Of a stretch of 64,000 nucleotides of DNA, positions 17,219 to 25,256 are shown piece after piece. The notes beneath the pieces were generated by a model. That model had not been told where the DNA came from. It did not search any database and worked only from the letters and a program-made list of their open reading frames with translations. The position numbers and the translations under genes are program-made. Every line of letters begins with the position of its first letter. Position 1 is the stretch's first letter. Origin of the DNA: Pseudomonas sp. C1C7 (GTDB taxonomy: Bacteria > Pseudomonadota > Gammaproteobacteria > Pseudomonadales > Pseudomonadaceae); contig NZ_JABFMP010000031.1 in assembly GCF_013359595.1 (NCBI RefSeq), positions 1-64,000 of the forward strand, read 5' to 3'.

Positions 17219-17260
17219 GCTTCATCGGCCCGTCACGAGCGGGCCGATCTGGCAAAAAAG

Positions 17261-17297
17261 AAAATGCCCCGTATCAATCGATACGGGGCATTTTTTT
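17261..17297 (+). terminator. terminator of brnQ
   Basis: 14-bp stem aaaatgccccgtat/atacggggcatttt with a 6-nt loop and seven T residues. A second hairpin (tcggcccg/cgggccga, about 17225-17247) precedes it. Confidence 0.9.
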
Positions 17298-17314
17298 GCT
17301 TCACGCCAATCTAT

Positions 17315-17420
17315 TGTGGGAGCGGGCTTGCTCGCGAAGAGGGCATGACATTCAATGGCAATGTTGACTGACACACCGCTTTCGCGAGCAAGTCGAATCG
17401 TCGCACCGCCCCTCCCACAG
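17315..17420. repeat. REP doublet, family A with an unusual right arm
   Basis: The left arm is the standard family-A sequence at 17315-17339. The right arm starts gcgagcaag and ends ctcccaca but carries about 17 extra bases (17391-17407, tcgaatcgtcgcacc) in between. The right arm ends 36 nt before the next start codon and will be part of that gene's leader. Confidence 0.7.
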
Positions 17421-17456
17421 GGGTACGGTTTCCTCCTGCACATCACAAGGAACTGC

Positions 17457-18194
17457 ATGTCGTTCATCCAAGCCAACCTGATTCACATTCTTGCCGCGCT
17501 CTGGTTCGTCATCTGCTGGGGCGGCTACACCCGTTATGCGACCTGGAAGGGCCGCGACACCGCCTGCCTGGCCAGTGTGCTGCATCTGTATCGCGAAGAC
17601 TGGATGCGCCGCATGCTTTTGCGTGACAACCGCATCGCCGATGCCAGTGTGATCGGCAATCTGGAGCGCAACGCTTCCTTCTTCGCTTCCAGCACCCTGA
17701 TTATCCTGGCCGGCATCCTGACGGTGCTGGGCTCGTCCGAACGCGCGGTGTCGCTGTTGGCGGATATTCCGATGGTCCAGCAAGCCTCCCAGGGCATGTC
17801 GGAAATCAAGTTGCTCTGCTTGGCACTGGTGTTCGTCTATGCCTTCTTCACCTTCAGTTGGTGCATGCGTCAGTACAACTTTGCCGCGATCCTGGTGGGC
17901 TCGGCGCCGATGGCCGGTGAGCGCCATGTCTCGGAACTGGAGCGCAAGGCCTTTGCCAACCGCGCTGCGCGGGTCATCTCCATGGCGGCCAACCAGTTCA
18001 ACTTCGGCCTGCGTTCCTATTACTTCGGCATGAGCATGCTGGCCTGGTTCGTCAGCCCCTGGTTGTTCATGTTGATGAGCGCCGGCGTGGTGTTCGTGCT
18101 GTATCGCCGCGAGTTTCATTCCGACGTGCTCGACGTGATGGTCTATACCCCTACAGAGGCGCCGTTGCCCGAGGTCAATAAAGAGGCCGCTTGA
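17457..18194 (+). CDS. DUF599 family membrane protein
   Basis: 245 residues with four hydrophobic helices (about 10-28, 75-95, 115-140, 188-212). Family function is unknown; I recognise the DUF599 pattern from the N-terminal YTRYATWKGRD segment and the NQFNFGLRSYYFGMS stretch. AAGGA precedes ATG 17457 by 6 nt. Its stop codon shares a base with the next start, so the two form a small operon. Membrane location is inferred from hydrophobicity only. Confidence 0.82.
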   Translation: MSFIQANLIHILAALWFVICWGGYTRYATWKGRDTACLASVLHLYREDWMRRMLLRDNRIADASVIGNLERNASFFASSTLIILAGILTVLGSSERAVSLLADIPMVQQASQGMSEIKLLCLALVFVYAFFTFSWCMRQYNFAAILVGSAPMAGERHVSELERKAFANRAARVISMAANQFNFGLRSYYFGMSMLAWFVSPWLFMLMSAGVVFVLYRREFHSDVLDVMVYTPTEAPLPEVNKEAA

Positions 18195-18595
18195 TGAGTA
18201 TTCCGTTCTGGTGTGTGTTTATCAGTGCCTTGTTGATCTACGTGGCGCGCATGCCCGTGACCAAGGCCATGAAAGAGCAGGGTGGTTACAACAATCACCT
18301 GCCGCGTCAGCAGCAGGGGCAACTTACCGGGTTTGGCGCCCGGGCGCTGGCGGCACACCAGAACAGTATCGAGGCGTTCATCCTGTTTGCGGTGGGTGTC
18401 CTGATGGCGCATACCACTCAGACGGCAGGCTGGCTCATTGATTTGATCGCCATCATCTTTGTCGTCGCGCGAATTATCTACTTGTTGTGCTATTGGAAAG
18501 ATCTGGCGTGGCAACGAAGCCTGGTGTGGCTGGTGGGCTTAGTCTGTTCGTTACTGCTGATGATTAGTCCGACTTTTCGAACGATTTTGCTTTAA
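18194..18595 (+). CDS. MAPEG-family membrane protein
   Basis: 133 residues with four hydrophobic helices. The ALAAHQNSIEAFILFAVGVL region is the MAPEG signature (membrane-associated proteins in eicosanoid and glutathione metabolism), and the RIIYLLCYWKDLAWQRSLVW segment fits the last helices. Bacterial members are poorly characterised; glutathione-dependent activity is possible but not shown by sequence. It is translationally coupled to the DUF599 gene by a one-base overlap. Confidence 0.85.
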   Translation: MSIPFWCVFISALLIYVARMPVTKAMKEQGGYNNHLPRQQQGQLTGFGARALAAHQNSIEAFILFAVGVLMAHTTQTAGWLIDLIAIIFVVARIIYLLCYWKDLAWQRSLVWLVGLVCSLLLMISPTFRTILL

Positions 18596-18622
18596 GCCCG
18601 GATGTCGGAAGAAATCGCAGGC

Positions 18623-18655
18623 AAAAGAAAACCCGCACTTGGCGGGTTTTCTTTT
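18623..18655. terminator. bidirectional terminator
   Basis: A 14-bp stem (aaaagaaaacccgc/gcgggttttctttt) has A and T tracts on both sides, so it can stop the MAPEG transcript and the opposing lipoprotein transcript. Confidence 0.88.
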
Positions 18656-18673
18656 ATCACGCTAAAAACCGGA

Positions 18674-18919
18674 TTAGTTCTTAGGTGCTTCCGGCGCGGC
18701 TTCTTTTGCCGCTGCTTCGTTCGATTCAGCCTGAGCTTTGGCGGCTTCGGCGTTTTCTTTCGCCGCGTCGTTCACTTTATCCTGAGCTTCGTTCATTTTT
18801 TCCTGGGCTTGCTCAGCATGTTGATTGGCATCTTGAGCTTTGTCCTCGGATTTTTTATCGCAGGCAGCGAGACCGAGGGAAGCGGTCAACATCAAGGCAA
18901 TAGCTAAAGTCTTACGCAT
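18674..18919 (-). CDS. small alanine/glutamate-rich lipoprotein
   Basis: 81-residue predicted lipoprotein: signal peptide with lipobox LAAC (lipid Cys20), then a highly charged helical segment rich in Ala, Glu, Lys and Gln, likely a coiled coil (residues 24-75). An AGGAGA site precedes ATG 18919. Similar short, helical lipoproteins are common in Pseudomonas envelopes, but I cannot assign a role. Confidence 0.8.
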   Translation of the reverse strand: MRKTLAIALMLTASLGLAACDKKSEDKAQDANQHAEQAQEKMNEAQDKVNDAAKENAEAAKAQAESNEAAAKEAAPEAPKN

Positions 18920-19077
18920 GGGGTGTTTCTCCTGATGGAAAATAACTACTGGCCTTTCGAGCACGGCCACAGGTGTTAAGTTCCTCAAATGCTTCAGATA
19001 TATAAGTTTGTTCTAATGCGGAACTTTTACGCGAACGGCTACTTCATTCCGTAACTATTCAACAAGAGCTTTATCAG

Positions 19078-19554
19078 ATGGCCGAAAACCCTATTTTTGA
19101 GCGCGCAATTCGCTTCATGTCAGCTTTGCGCCATTGTCAGGTCCTCGGGTTGCGAGTTCACAGCGCCAGTAACGAAGGACTGACCGTAGTTCTTCCTTAT
19201 AGCCAGCAGATCGTTGGAAACCCGAGTACCGGAGTGATCCACGGTGGCGCCATTACCACGCTGATGGACACCGCCTGTGGCATGTCCACGCTTTGTGTAC
19301 TGCCGGAGTTCGAAGTCTGCCCGACCCTCGACCTGCGCATCGACTACATGCACGCCGCCGAACCCCATAAGGATGTGTACGGTTTCGCCCAATGCTACCG
19401 GGTCACTACCGACGTGATCTTTGCCCGCGGTTTTGCCTATCAGGACGACCCCGGACAGCCCATCGCCCATGTCGTAGGCACGTTCATGCGCATGGGCAAA
19501 GGCATCAAGGGTACCAAGGGTTTTGGCGGTGCCATCGCCGGAGGTGCGAAATGA
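19078..19554 (+). CDS. PaaI-type hotdog thioesterase, first of a pair
   Basis: 158-residue hotdog-fold protein of the PaaI/YdiI acyl-CoA thioesterase class. The IHGGAITTLMDTACG helix (about residues 56-70) holds the HGG motif and the catalytic Asp position. The substrate is unknown; the class hydrolyses acyl-CoA thioesters in the cytoplasm. It overlaps the next gene, also hotdog, by 4 nt. Confidence 0.87.
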   Translation: MAENPIFERAIRFMSALRHCQVLGLRVHSASNEGLTVVLPYSQQIVGNPSTGVIHGGAITTLMDTACGMSTLCVLPEFEVCPTLDLRIDYMHAAEPHKDVYGFAQCYRVTTDVIFARGFAYQDDPGQPIAHVVGTFMRMGKGIKGTKGFGGAIAGGAK

Positions 19555-20003
19555 CAGACGGTTTCCAGGATCAACTGCAAAAAGCCCATGAGCAGGGCGA
19601 CTACAGCGCGCTGTTGCAACTGATTCCCTACGCCACGCTGATCGGCGTCGAATGCTCGCGGGTGGGCGATGAACTGCTGTTTCGCCTGCCGGCCAACAAG
19701 GACAACATCGGCAACCCGCTGCTGCCCGCGATCCATGGCGGCGTGATTGCCGGTTTCATGGAGCTGGCCGCCGCGCTGCACCTGCTGATTACCACCGGCT
19801 CGCCCGGGGTGCCGAAAATCATCGATTTCTCCCTCGATTACCTGCGTGCCGGACAGTTCCGCGATACCTGGGCCCGATGCCAGGTGTGCCGCCAGGGGCG
19901 TCGGGTAGGCAACGTGGCGATTACCGCCTGGCAAAGCACCGAAGGCGAGCCCATTGCCACCGCCCGGGCGCATTTCAAACTGGAGGAGCCCTTGAAATCC
20001 TGA
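19551..20003 (+). CDS. PaaI-type hotdog thioesterase, second of a pair
   Basis: 150-residue paralogue of the preceding protein with AIHGGVIAGFMELAA as the hotdog helix; here the usual Asp after HGG is replaced by Glu (FMEL). The overlapping ATGA start implies coupled synthesis, which raises the possibility of a hetero-oligomer. Its 3' end overlaps a candidate heat-shock promoter for htpG. Confidence 0.85.
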   Translation: MTDGFQDQLQKAHEQGDYSALLQLIPYATLIGVECSRVGDELLFRLPANKDNIGNPLLPAIHGGVIAGFMELAAALHLLITTGSPGVPKIIDFSLDYLRAGQFRDTWARCQVCRQGRRVGNVAITAWQSTEGEPIATARAHFKLEEPLKS

Positions 20004-20016
20004 ATGCAGCCCCCAA
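19991..20016 (+). promoter_or_regulatory. candidate sigma32 heat-shock promoter of htpG
   Basis: CTTGAA (19991-19996) and CCCCCAA (20010-20016) separated by 13 nt fit the sigma32 consensus CTTGAA-N13-17-CCCCAT. It starts in the last codons of the thioesterase gene and lies 69-94 nt before the htpG ATG. Confidence 0.55.
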
Positions 20017-20084
20017 CTCACATGACAACCCGCCGCAGACCCTCTTGGTCGCGGCTCACGCCATCTGATTGGAGTTTGATGACC

Positions 20085-21989
20085 ATGAGTGTGGAAACTC
20101 AAAAGGAAACCCTGGGCTTCCAGACCGAGGTAAAGCAGCTGCTGCACCTCATGATCCATTCGCTGTATTCCAACAAGGAAATCTTCCTTCGCGAATTGAT
20201 CTCGAACGCCTCTGACGCCGTAGACAAATTGCGTTTCGAAGCCCTGTCCAAGCCTGAGTTGCTGGAAGGTGGCGCGGAACTGAAAATCCGTGTGAGCTTC
20301 GACAAGGACGCCAAGACCGTCACTCTCGAAGACAACGGCATCGGCATGAGCCGTGAAGATGTGATCACCCACCTGGGGACCATCGCCAAGTCCGGCACTG
20401 CCGACTTCATGAAAAACCTCTCGGGCGACCAGAAAAAGGATTCGCACCTGATCGGTCAGTTCGGCGTGGGCTTCTATTCCGCGTTCATCGTGGCCGACAA
20501 GGTGGACGTGTACAGCCGCCGTGCCGGCACCCCGGCCAGCGAAGGCGTGCACTGGTCGTCCAAGGGCGAGGGTGAGTTCGAAGTCGCCACTGTCGACAAA
20601 GCCGACCGCGGTACCCGTATCGTGCTGCACCTGAAGTCCGGCGAAGACGAATTCGCCGACGGCTGGCGCCTGCGCAACATCATCAAGAAGTACTCCGACC
20701 ACATCGCCTTGCCGATCGAGCTGCCAAAAGAAGCGGCAGCTGCCGAAGGCGAAGAGAAGCCGGCCGTCGAGTGGGAAACCGTCAACCGCGCCAGCGCCCT
20801 GTGGACCCGTCCTCGCACTGACGTGAAGGACGAGGAATACCAGGAGTTCTACAAGCACATCGCTCACGACTTCGAAAACCCGCTGAGCTGGAGCCACAAC
20901 AAGGTCGAAGGCAAGCTCGAATACAGCTCGCTGCTGTACGTGCCGGCCCGTGCGCCATTCGATCTGTACCAGCGTGAAGCACCAAAAGGCCTGAAGTTGT
21001 ACGTGCAGCGCGTGTTCGTCATGGATCAGGCCGAGTCGTTCCTGCCGCTGTACCTGCGCTTCATCAAGGGCGTGGTCGACTCCAACGACCTGTCGCTGAA
21101 CGTGTCGCGGGAAATCCTGCAGAAAGACCCGATCATCGACTCCATGAAGTCGGCACTGACCAAGCGCGTGCTGGACATGCTGGAGAAGCTGGCCAAAAAC
21201 GAGCCTGAGCAATACAAGGGCTTCTGGAAGAACTTCGGCCAGGTCATGAAGGAAGGCCCGGCGGAAGACTTCGCCAACAAGGAAAAAATCGCCGGTCTGC
21301 TGCGTTTCGCATCCACCAGCGGTGACGACGGCGAGCAAGTGGTCGGTCTGGCTGAGTACCTGGCTCGCGCCAAGGAAGGCCAGGACAAGATCTACTACCT
21401 GACCGGCGAAACCTACGCACAGGTCAAGAACAGCCCGCACCTGGAAGTCTTCCGCAAGAAAGGCATCGAAGTGCTGCTGCTGACCGACCGCATCGACGAG
21501 TGGCTGATGAGCTACCTCAGTGACTTCGACGGCAAGAGCTTCGTTGACGTGGCGCGCGGTGACCTGGACCTGGGTAACCTGGATTCGGAAGAGGACAAGA
21601 AGGCTGCTGAAGAAGTCGCCAAGTCCAAGGAAGGTCTGGTTGAGCGTCTGAAGACGGCACTGGGCGAATCCGTTGCCGAAGTTCGGGTTTCCCATCGCCT
21701 GACCGATTCGCCGGCGATCCTGGCCATCGGCGAGCAGGACCTGGGTCTGCAAATGCGTCAGATCCTCGAAGCAAGCGGGCAGAAGGTGCCGGATTCGAAG
21801 CCGATCTTCGAATTCAACCCGACCCATCCGCTGATCGAGAAGCTCGACAACGAGCAGAGCGACGAGCGCTTCGGCGACCTGTCGCACATCCTGTTCGATC
21901 AGGCGGCCCTGGCGGCCGGCGACAGCCTGAAAGACCCGGCAGCCTATGTGCGCCGGCTGAACAAGCTGTTGGTTGAACTGTCGGTTTAA
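20085..21989 (+). CDS. htpG: molecular chaperone HtpG (bacterial Hsp90)
   Basis: 634-residue Hsp90. The GHKL ATPase domain shows HSLYSNKEIFLRELISNASDA (cut here to its key Glu and Asn), DNGIGMSREDV and GQFGVGFYSAF. The middle domain and C-terminal dimerisation domain follow without a break. ATG 20085 gives the canonical MSVETQKETLGFQTEVKQLL start; ATG 20079 two codons earlier is also possible. A TTGGAG site lies upstream, and a strong tetraloop terminator follows. Confidence 0.97.
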   Translation: MSVETQKETLGFQTEVKQLLHLMIHSLYSNKEIFLRELISNASDAVDKLRFEALSKPELLEGGAELKIRVSFDKDAKTVTLEDNGIGMSREDVITHLGTIAKSGTADFMKNLSGDQKKDSHLIGQFGVGFYSAFIVADKVDVYSRRAGTPASEGVHWSSKGEGEFEVATVDKADRGTRIVLHLKSGEDEFADGWRLRNIIKKYSDHIALPIELPKEAAAAEGEEKPAVEWETVNRASALWTRPRTDVKDEEYQEFYKHIAHDFENPLSWSHNKVEGKLEYSSLLYVPARAPFDLYQREAPKGLKLYVQRVFVMDQAESFLPLYLRFIKGVVDSNDLSLNVSREILQKDPIIDSMKSALTKRVLDMLEKLAKNEPEQYKGFWKNFGQVMKEGPAEDFANKEKIAGLLRFASTSGDDGEQVVGLAEYLARAKEGQDKIYYLTGETYAQVKNSPHLEVFRKKGIEVLLLTDRIDEWLMSYLSDFDGKSFVDVARGDLDLGNLDSEEDKKAAEEVAKSKEGLVERLKTALGESVAEVRVSHRLTDSPAILAIGEQDLGLQMRQILEASGQKVPDSKPIFEFNPTHPLIEKLDNEQSDERFGDLSHILFDQAALAAGDSLKDPAAYVRRLNKLLVELSV

Positions 21990-22000
21990 CTGCGTTCTGG

Positions 22001-22025
22001 AAAAACCCGCTTCGGCGGGTTTTTT
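22001..22025 (+). terminator. terminator of htpG
   Basis: aaaaacccgc-ttcg-gcgggttttt tetraloop stem with a T run, 12 nt after the stop. Confidence 0.93.
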
Positions 22026-22056
22026 CATTCTGATATTTAACAATCAGGAGTCAGAA

Positions 22057-22785
22057 ATGAGCCAAATCACTGTACGTTCGGTTGCCTACCAGATTGACGG
22101 TCAGCCCTACGAAAGCCGCGTGGCGTTCGATGCCGACCATAAGGGCGCGCGTCCCGGCCTGTTGATGGCGCCGAACTGGATGGGCGTCGGCGCGGGTGCC
22201 GAGGAAATCGCCAAATCGGTGGCTGCCAAGGGCTACGTGGTGTTGATCGCCGATATCTATGGTCAATCGGTTCGTCCGCAGAACAACGACGAGGCGGGCG
22301 CCGCGATGATGCCCCTGAAGAATGACCGTGCATTGCTGCGCAAGCGCATGCAGGCGGCGTTCGAGCAGTTGCAGAAGCAGGGTGAGGCCGCGGTCGATAC
22401 TTCGAAGCTGGCGACCTTCGGTTTCTGTTTCGGCGGTTGCTGCGCGTTGGAGTTCGCGCGTACCGGTGCGCCGGTGAAGGCGGCGGTTTCGTTCCACGGC
22501 ACGCTGGATACGCCGAATCCGGCGGATGCGAAGAACATCAAGGGCAAGGTGCTGGTGCTGCACGGCGCGTCCGATCCATTGGTACCGAAGGAGCAGTTGC
22601 CGGCGTTCGAGGATGAAATGAATGCCGCCGGTGTGGATTGGCAGCTGCTCAGCTACGGCGGCGCGTTCCACTCGTTCACTGACCCGCACGCCAAGGTGCC
22701 TGGCATGATGATGTACGACGCCAAGATTGCCGCGCGGGCGTTTACCTCGATGCACAATCTGCTGGATGAAGTGTTCAAGGGCTGA
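22057..22785 (+). CDS. dienelactone hydrolase family protein
   Basis: 242-residue alpha/beta hydrolase. The Cys-Asp-His triad of the family is visible: FCFGGCCALEF (nucleophile elbow with Cys), GASDPLVPKE (Asp) and GGAFHSFTDP (His). A CAGGAG site sits 7 nt before ATG 22057. It is unlikely to belong to an aromatic-degradation pathway here, since no chlorocatechol or protocatechuate genes are nearby; the substrate is unknown. Confidence 0.9.
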   Translation: MSQITVRSVAYQIDGQPYESRVAFDADHKGARPGLLMAPNWMGVGAGAEEIAKSVAAKGYVVLIADIYGQSVRPQNNDEAGAAMMPLKNDRALLRKRMQAAFEQLQKQGEAAVDTSKLATFGFCFGGCCALEFARTGAPVKAAVSFHGTLDTPNPADAKNIKGKVLVLHGASDPLVPKEQLPAFEDEMNAAGVDWQLLSYGGAFHSFTDPHAKVPGMMMYDAKIAARAFTSMHNLLDEVFKG

Positions 22786-22828
22786 GTTGGTTGTCAGGTG
22801 CTGATTTTTTCTGCGCCTGACAGGGCCT

Positions 22829-22894
22829 CTTCGCGAGCAAGCCCGCTCCCACATTTGATCGCATTCCAATGTGGGAGCGGGCTTGCTCGCGAAG
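22829..22894. repeat. REP doublet, family A (perfect)
   Basis: Two 27-base arms are exact reverse complements around a 12-nt loop. This is the cleanest family-A doublet in the window and probably serves as the end signal of the upstream gene. Confidence 0.92.
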
Positions 22895-22918
22895 GCTGAC
22901 TAACAGGCAATACAAGAC

Positions 22919-23779
22919 TCAGGGCAATTCGATCCGCTCGGATTCCCCCGGCACCTTTGGCCAATCCCCGGCCGCCCAGCGCTTGCGGGCTTCATCGATC
23001 CTGGCTGGATCACTCGAGACAAAATTCCAGTTGATTCGCCGCGGACCGTCCAGCGGCGCGCCGCCAAACAGCACCGCATGACTGTCGCTATCGGCGAACA
23101 AGGTCATCTCTTCTCCCGGTGGCAGGACCACCAGATCATGAGGTTCTACTGGCTCGCCATTGAGCTGTACCTCGCCACTGAGCACATACAGCGCACGTTC
23201 TTCATGCTCGGTGGGGATCAGCAGGGTCGTTGCCGTTTGCAGGTGCAGTTCGGCGTACAGCGTGGGGGACAGCACCGGCACCGGTGATTCCAGGCAAAAG
23301 CCTGATCCGGCAATCATTCGAATCTGTACCCCGAGGTTCTCGCTGACCGGCAATGTGGTCGCAGGATGATGGCTGTAGTGGCCGGGGCCCTGTTCGTGTT
23401 CCTTGGGGGAGGCCAGCCAGATCTGCAGGCCGTGCATCGTGAAATCCTGGCCCTTGAGGGCTTCGGGGGTACGCTCCACGTGGGCGATGGCGGTGCCGGC
23501 GGTCATCCAGCTGACGTCCCCAGGTTTGACCACCTGGTCCGAGCCCAGGCTGTCCTTGTGCTGGAGCTGGCCTTCGAAGAGATAAGTGAGGGTGGACAGG
23601 CCGATGTGCGGATGCTGGCGGATGTTCATGCCATCGCCTGCGGCATAGCGCGTCTCGAGCATGTGGTCGAAAAACACGAAGGGCCCGACGTTGCGGCATT
23701 TGGCCGAAGGCAGCGGGCGCAGAATCGGCTGACCCTCGACATCTTCTGCGCGGGGGCGGATCACGAGCGGAGTGTTCAT
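22919..23779 (-). CDS. pirin family protein
   Basis: 286-residue two-cupin protein. The N-terminal cupin has the metal motif HPHIGLSTLTYLFEGQLQHKD (two His, then His) and, further on, ERTPE. The C-terminal cupin carries an RALYVLSGEVQLNG stretch. Bacterial pirins include quercetin dioxygenases and redox-linked regulators; the sequence does not separate these. ATG 23779 follows TGGAA; a longer upstream reading frame lacks similarity. Confidence 0.9.
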   Translation of the reverse strand: MNTPLVIRPRAEDVEGQPILRPLPSAKCRNVGPFVFFDHMLETRYAAGDGMNIRQHPHIGLSTLTYLFEGQLQHKDSLGSDQVVKPGDVSWMTAGTAIAHVERTPEALKGQDFTMHGLQIWLASPKEHEQGPGHYSHHPATTLPVSENLGVQIRMIAGSGFCLESPVPVLSPTLYAELHLQTATTLLIPTEHEERALYVLSGEVQLNGEPVEPHDLVVLPPGEEMTLFADSDSHAVLFGGAPLDGPRRINWNFVSSDPARIDEARKRWAAGDWPKVPGESERIELP

Positions 23780-23841
23780 GGTGCGTTCCAGGCTGAGCGG
23801 GTTATGCGCTCGAGCATAACCCGCTTGCGCAACCGATGCTG

Positions 23842-24258
23842 CTACTGACTGAACGCGCCTTCGCAAAGGTGGGTTTCGATGCTGACTTCGCTGGTGGTCA
23901 TCAGCTTGTGGATCGGGCAACGATCGGCCACGCGGTGCAGTTCGTCACGCTGAGCGTCGGTCAGGACGCCCTTGAGGGTCAGTTTGACGTGCAGGGCGTA
24001 TTTGCCTTTTTGTTCTTCGCTGTTGTCGCGTTTGACTTCGACGCCAACGCCGGTCAGCGGGATGCCCTTTTTCTTTGCGTAGAGTTTGAGGGTCAGTGCC
24101 TTGCAGGTGCCCAGGGCGGCATCGAAGTAGTCGTGCGGCTCCGGCGCCGAACCTTCGCCGTCTGCGGTGACGGGGGCGTCGGCGAAGAGTTCGTGGTCAT
24201 CGATTTGTACGGTGTGGCGAAGGCCTTCGGCGGTGATGGTGTTGACGGTGACTGTCAT
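23842..24258 (-). CDS. OsmC/Ohr family peroxiredoxin-like protein
   Basis: 138-residue OsmC-fold protein, a class that reduces organic hydroperoxides using two Cys residues. Both are present: DAALGTCKALTLKLYA and ADRCPIHKLMTTS. A GAGG site precedes ATG 24258. It is transcribed in the same direction as pirin, 62 nt away, so they may be co-transcribed. A run of ten identical bases lies about 92 nt upstream of the start. Confidence 0.9.
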   Translation of the reverse strand: MTVTVNTITAEGLRHTVQIDDHELFADAPVTADGEGSAPEPHDYFDAALGTCKALTLKLYAKKKGIPLTGVGVEVKRDNSEEQKGKYALHVKLTLKGVLTDAQRDELHRVADRCPIHKLMTTSEVSIETHLCEGAFSQ

Positions 24259-24350
24259 GGGGAACCTCGTTGGCATCGGGATTGGTCATTCGATCAAAAA
24301 CGGCTTTGAAGGTATAGAGCGGGTGTGCTGTCTGTTGTTCCAATTTTCCT

Positions 24351-24360
24351 GGGGGGGGGG
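24351..24360. repeat. homopolymeric G10 tract
   Basis: Ten consecutive G residues (C on the strand of osmC) lie upstream of the OsmC-family gene, probably in its promoter or leader. It could vary in length. Confidence 0.8.
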
Positions 24361-24402
24361 CTGGGTTGGGGCTAGGCGACATCACCTTTGAATGACACGC
24401 CG

Positions 24403-24490
24403 CATTCGCGAGCAAGCCCGCTCCCACAATGACGGCCTGCTTGCTCTTCTGCAGGAGCTGTCGAGTGCAACGAGGCTGCGATCTTTTGCT
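24403..24490. repeat. composite REP: one family-A arm beside one family-B arm
   Basis: A family-A arm (gcgagcaagcccgctcccac, 24409-24428) is followed by a family-B variant arm (24450-24487) that matches the right arm of the element at 2341-2380. The two do not pair with each other well. It looks like a recombinant or two decayed insertions. Confidence 0.65.
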
Positions 24491-24492
24491 CG

Positions 24493-24520
24493 AAAAAAAC
24501 CCCGCGATTGCGGGGCTTTT
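24493..24520 (-). terminator. terminator of the purMN-DUF3108 operon
   Basis: ccccgc-gatt-gcgggg stem. On the minus strand it is followed by at least seven T residues, 15 nt after the DUF3108 stop. Confidence 0.88.
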
Positions 24521-24534
24521 CATTGGGCTTGGGC

Positions 24535-25248
24535 TCAGCTGCCTTTGACTGTCTTGCCGTTGACCTTGCCGTCCAGGAGCATGATGTTGTACTCCTTGCC
24601 GTCGGTTTCGACCTGTTGCAGGCGGACCAGCAGGTAGTCCCAGTCCTTGGCGAACCAGAGTACGGTGGTGCGTTTGCTTTGTGTCGGGTCGCGTACGCGT
24701 TCGACTTTGACTGCGTCGATCTGGCCGGCCTTGGTGTCGACCTTTTCCGAGCCCAGCACGCGGAAGTCGTAGGTGTCGACTTCGCCATCATCGACCACCT
24801 GATAGCTCATGCTTTTTTTGCCGGCGGCCACGTCGTGCTGCAGTGCCAGTTGGTAGGTGGATTTGTCGACCATGCCGCGGTTGAGCGGAATGTTGACGGC
24901 GTCGCCGCGGTCGGTGCCGGTGACTTTCTTGGCCGCCCAGTCGAAGTCCAGGTCGGCTTTCTTGGCTTTGCCCAGACCGCCACGTTCGAAGTGGTAGGAC
25001 TGTGGCAGCAGGGTGTCCTTGTCGACGGTCAGGGTGCTTTCTTCGGTCAGGCTGGCGATCATCATCGAAGCCTTGAAGCTGAGCTTCCAGACGCCGTTGG
25101 CTTCCTTGGTCAGGCTGCGTTCGGCGGTGCCGCTCATGGGCAACTGCTTCCAGTCGGCGGTGTAGCTGGCGGAGAAGGGTTGAAGGTCTGCCGCCTGTGC
25201 GAAGGGCAGGGCGAGCAGCGCGCAAGCGAAGAGCAGGGCACGACGCAT
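24535..25248 (-). CDS. DUF3108 family periplasmic protein
   Basis: 237 residues with a signal peptide cleaved after FAQA (about residue 19). The body matches the DUF3108 pattern, with FSASYTADWKQLPMSGTAER near the start and many beta-prone segments; function is unknown. The start lies 8 nt after the purN stop, so it is translated from the pur transcript. The family is frequently found beside purN in Pseudomonas, but the link to purines is not understood. Confidence 0.88.
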   Translation of the reverse strand: MRRALLFACALLALPFAQAADLQPFSASYTADWKQLPMSGTAERSLTKEANGVWKLSFKASMMIASLTEESTLTVDKDTLLPQSYHFERGGLGKAKKADLDFDWAAKKVTGTDRGDAVNIPLNRGMVDKSTYQLALQHDVAAGKKSMSYQVVDDGEVDTYDFRVLGSEKVDTKAGQIDAVKVERVRDPTQSKRTTVLWFAKDWDYLLVRLQQVETDGKEYNIMLLDGKVNGKTVKGS

Positions 25249-25256
25249 AAAGTCTC

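Noticed and set aside
22829..22894. Perfect inverted repeat considered as insertion-sequence ends
   Set aside because: Only 12 nt lie between the arms and the sequence is the standard REP core.
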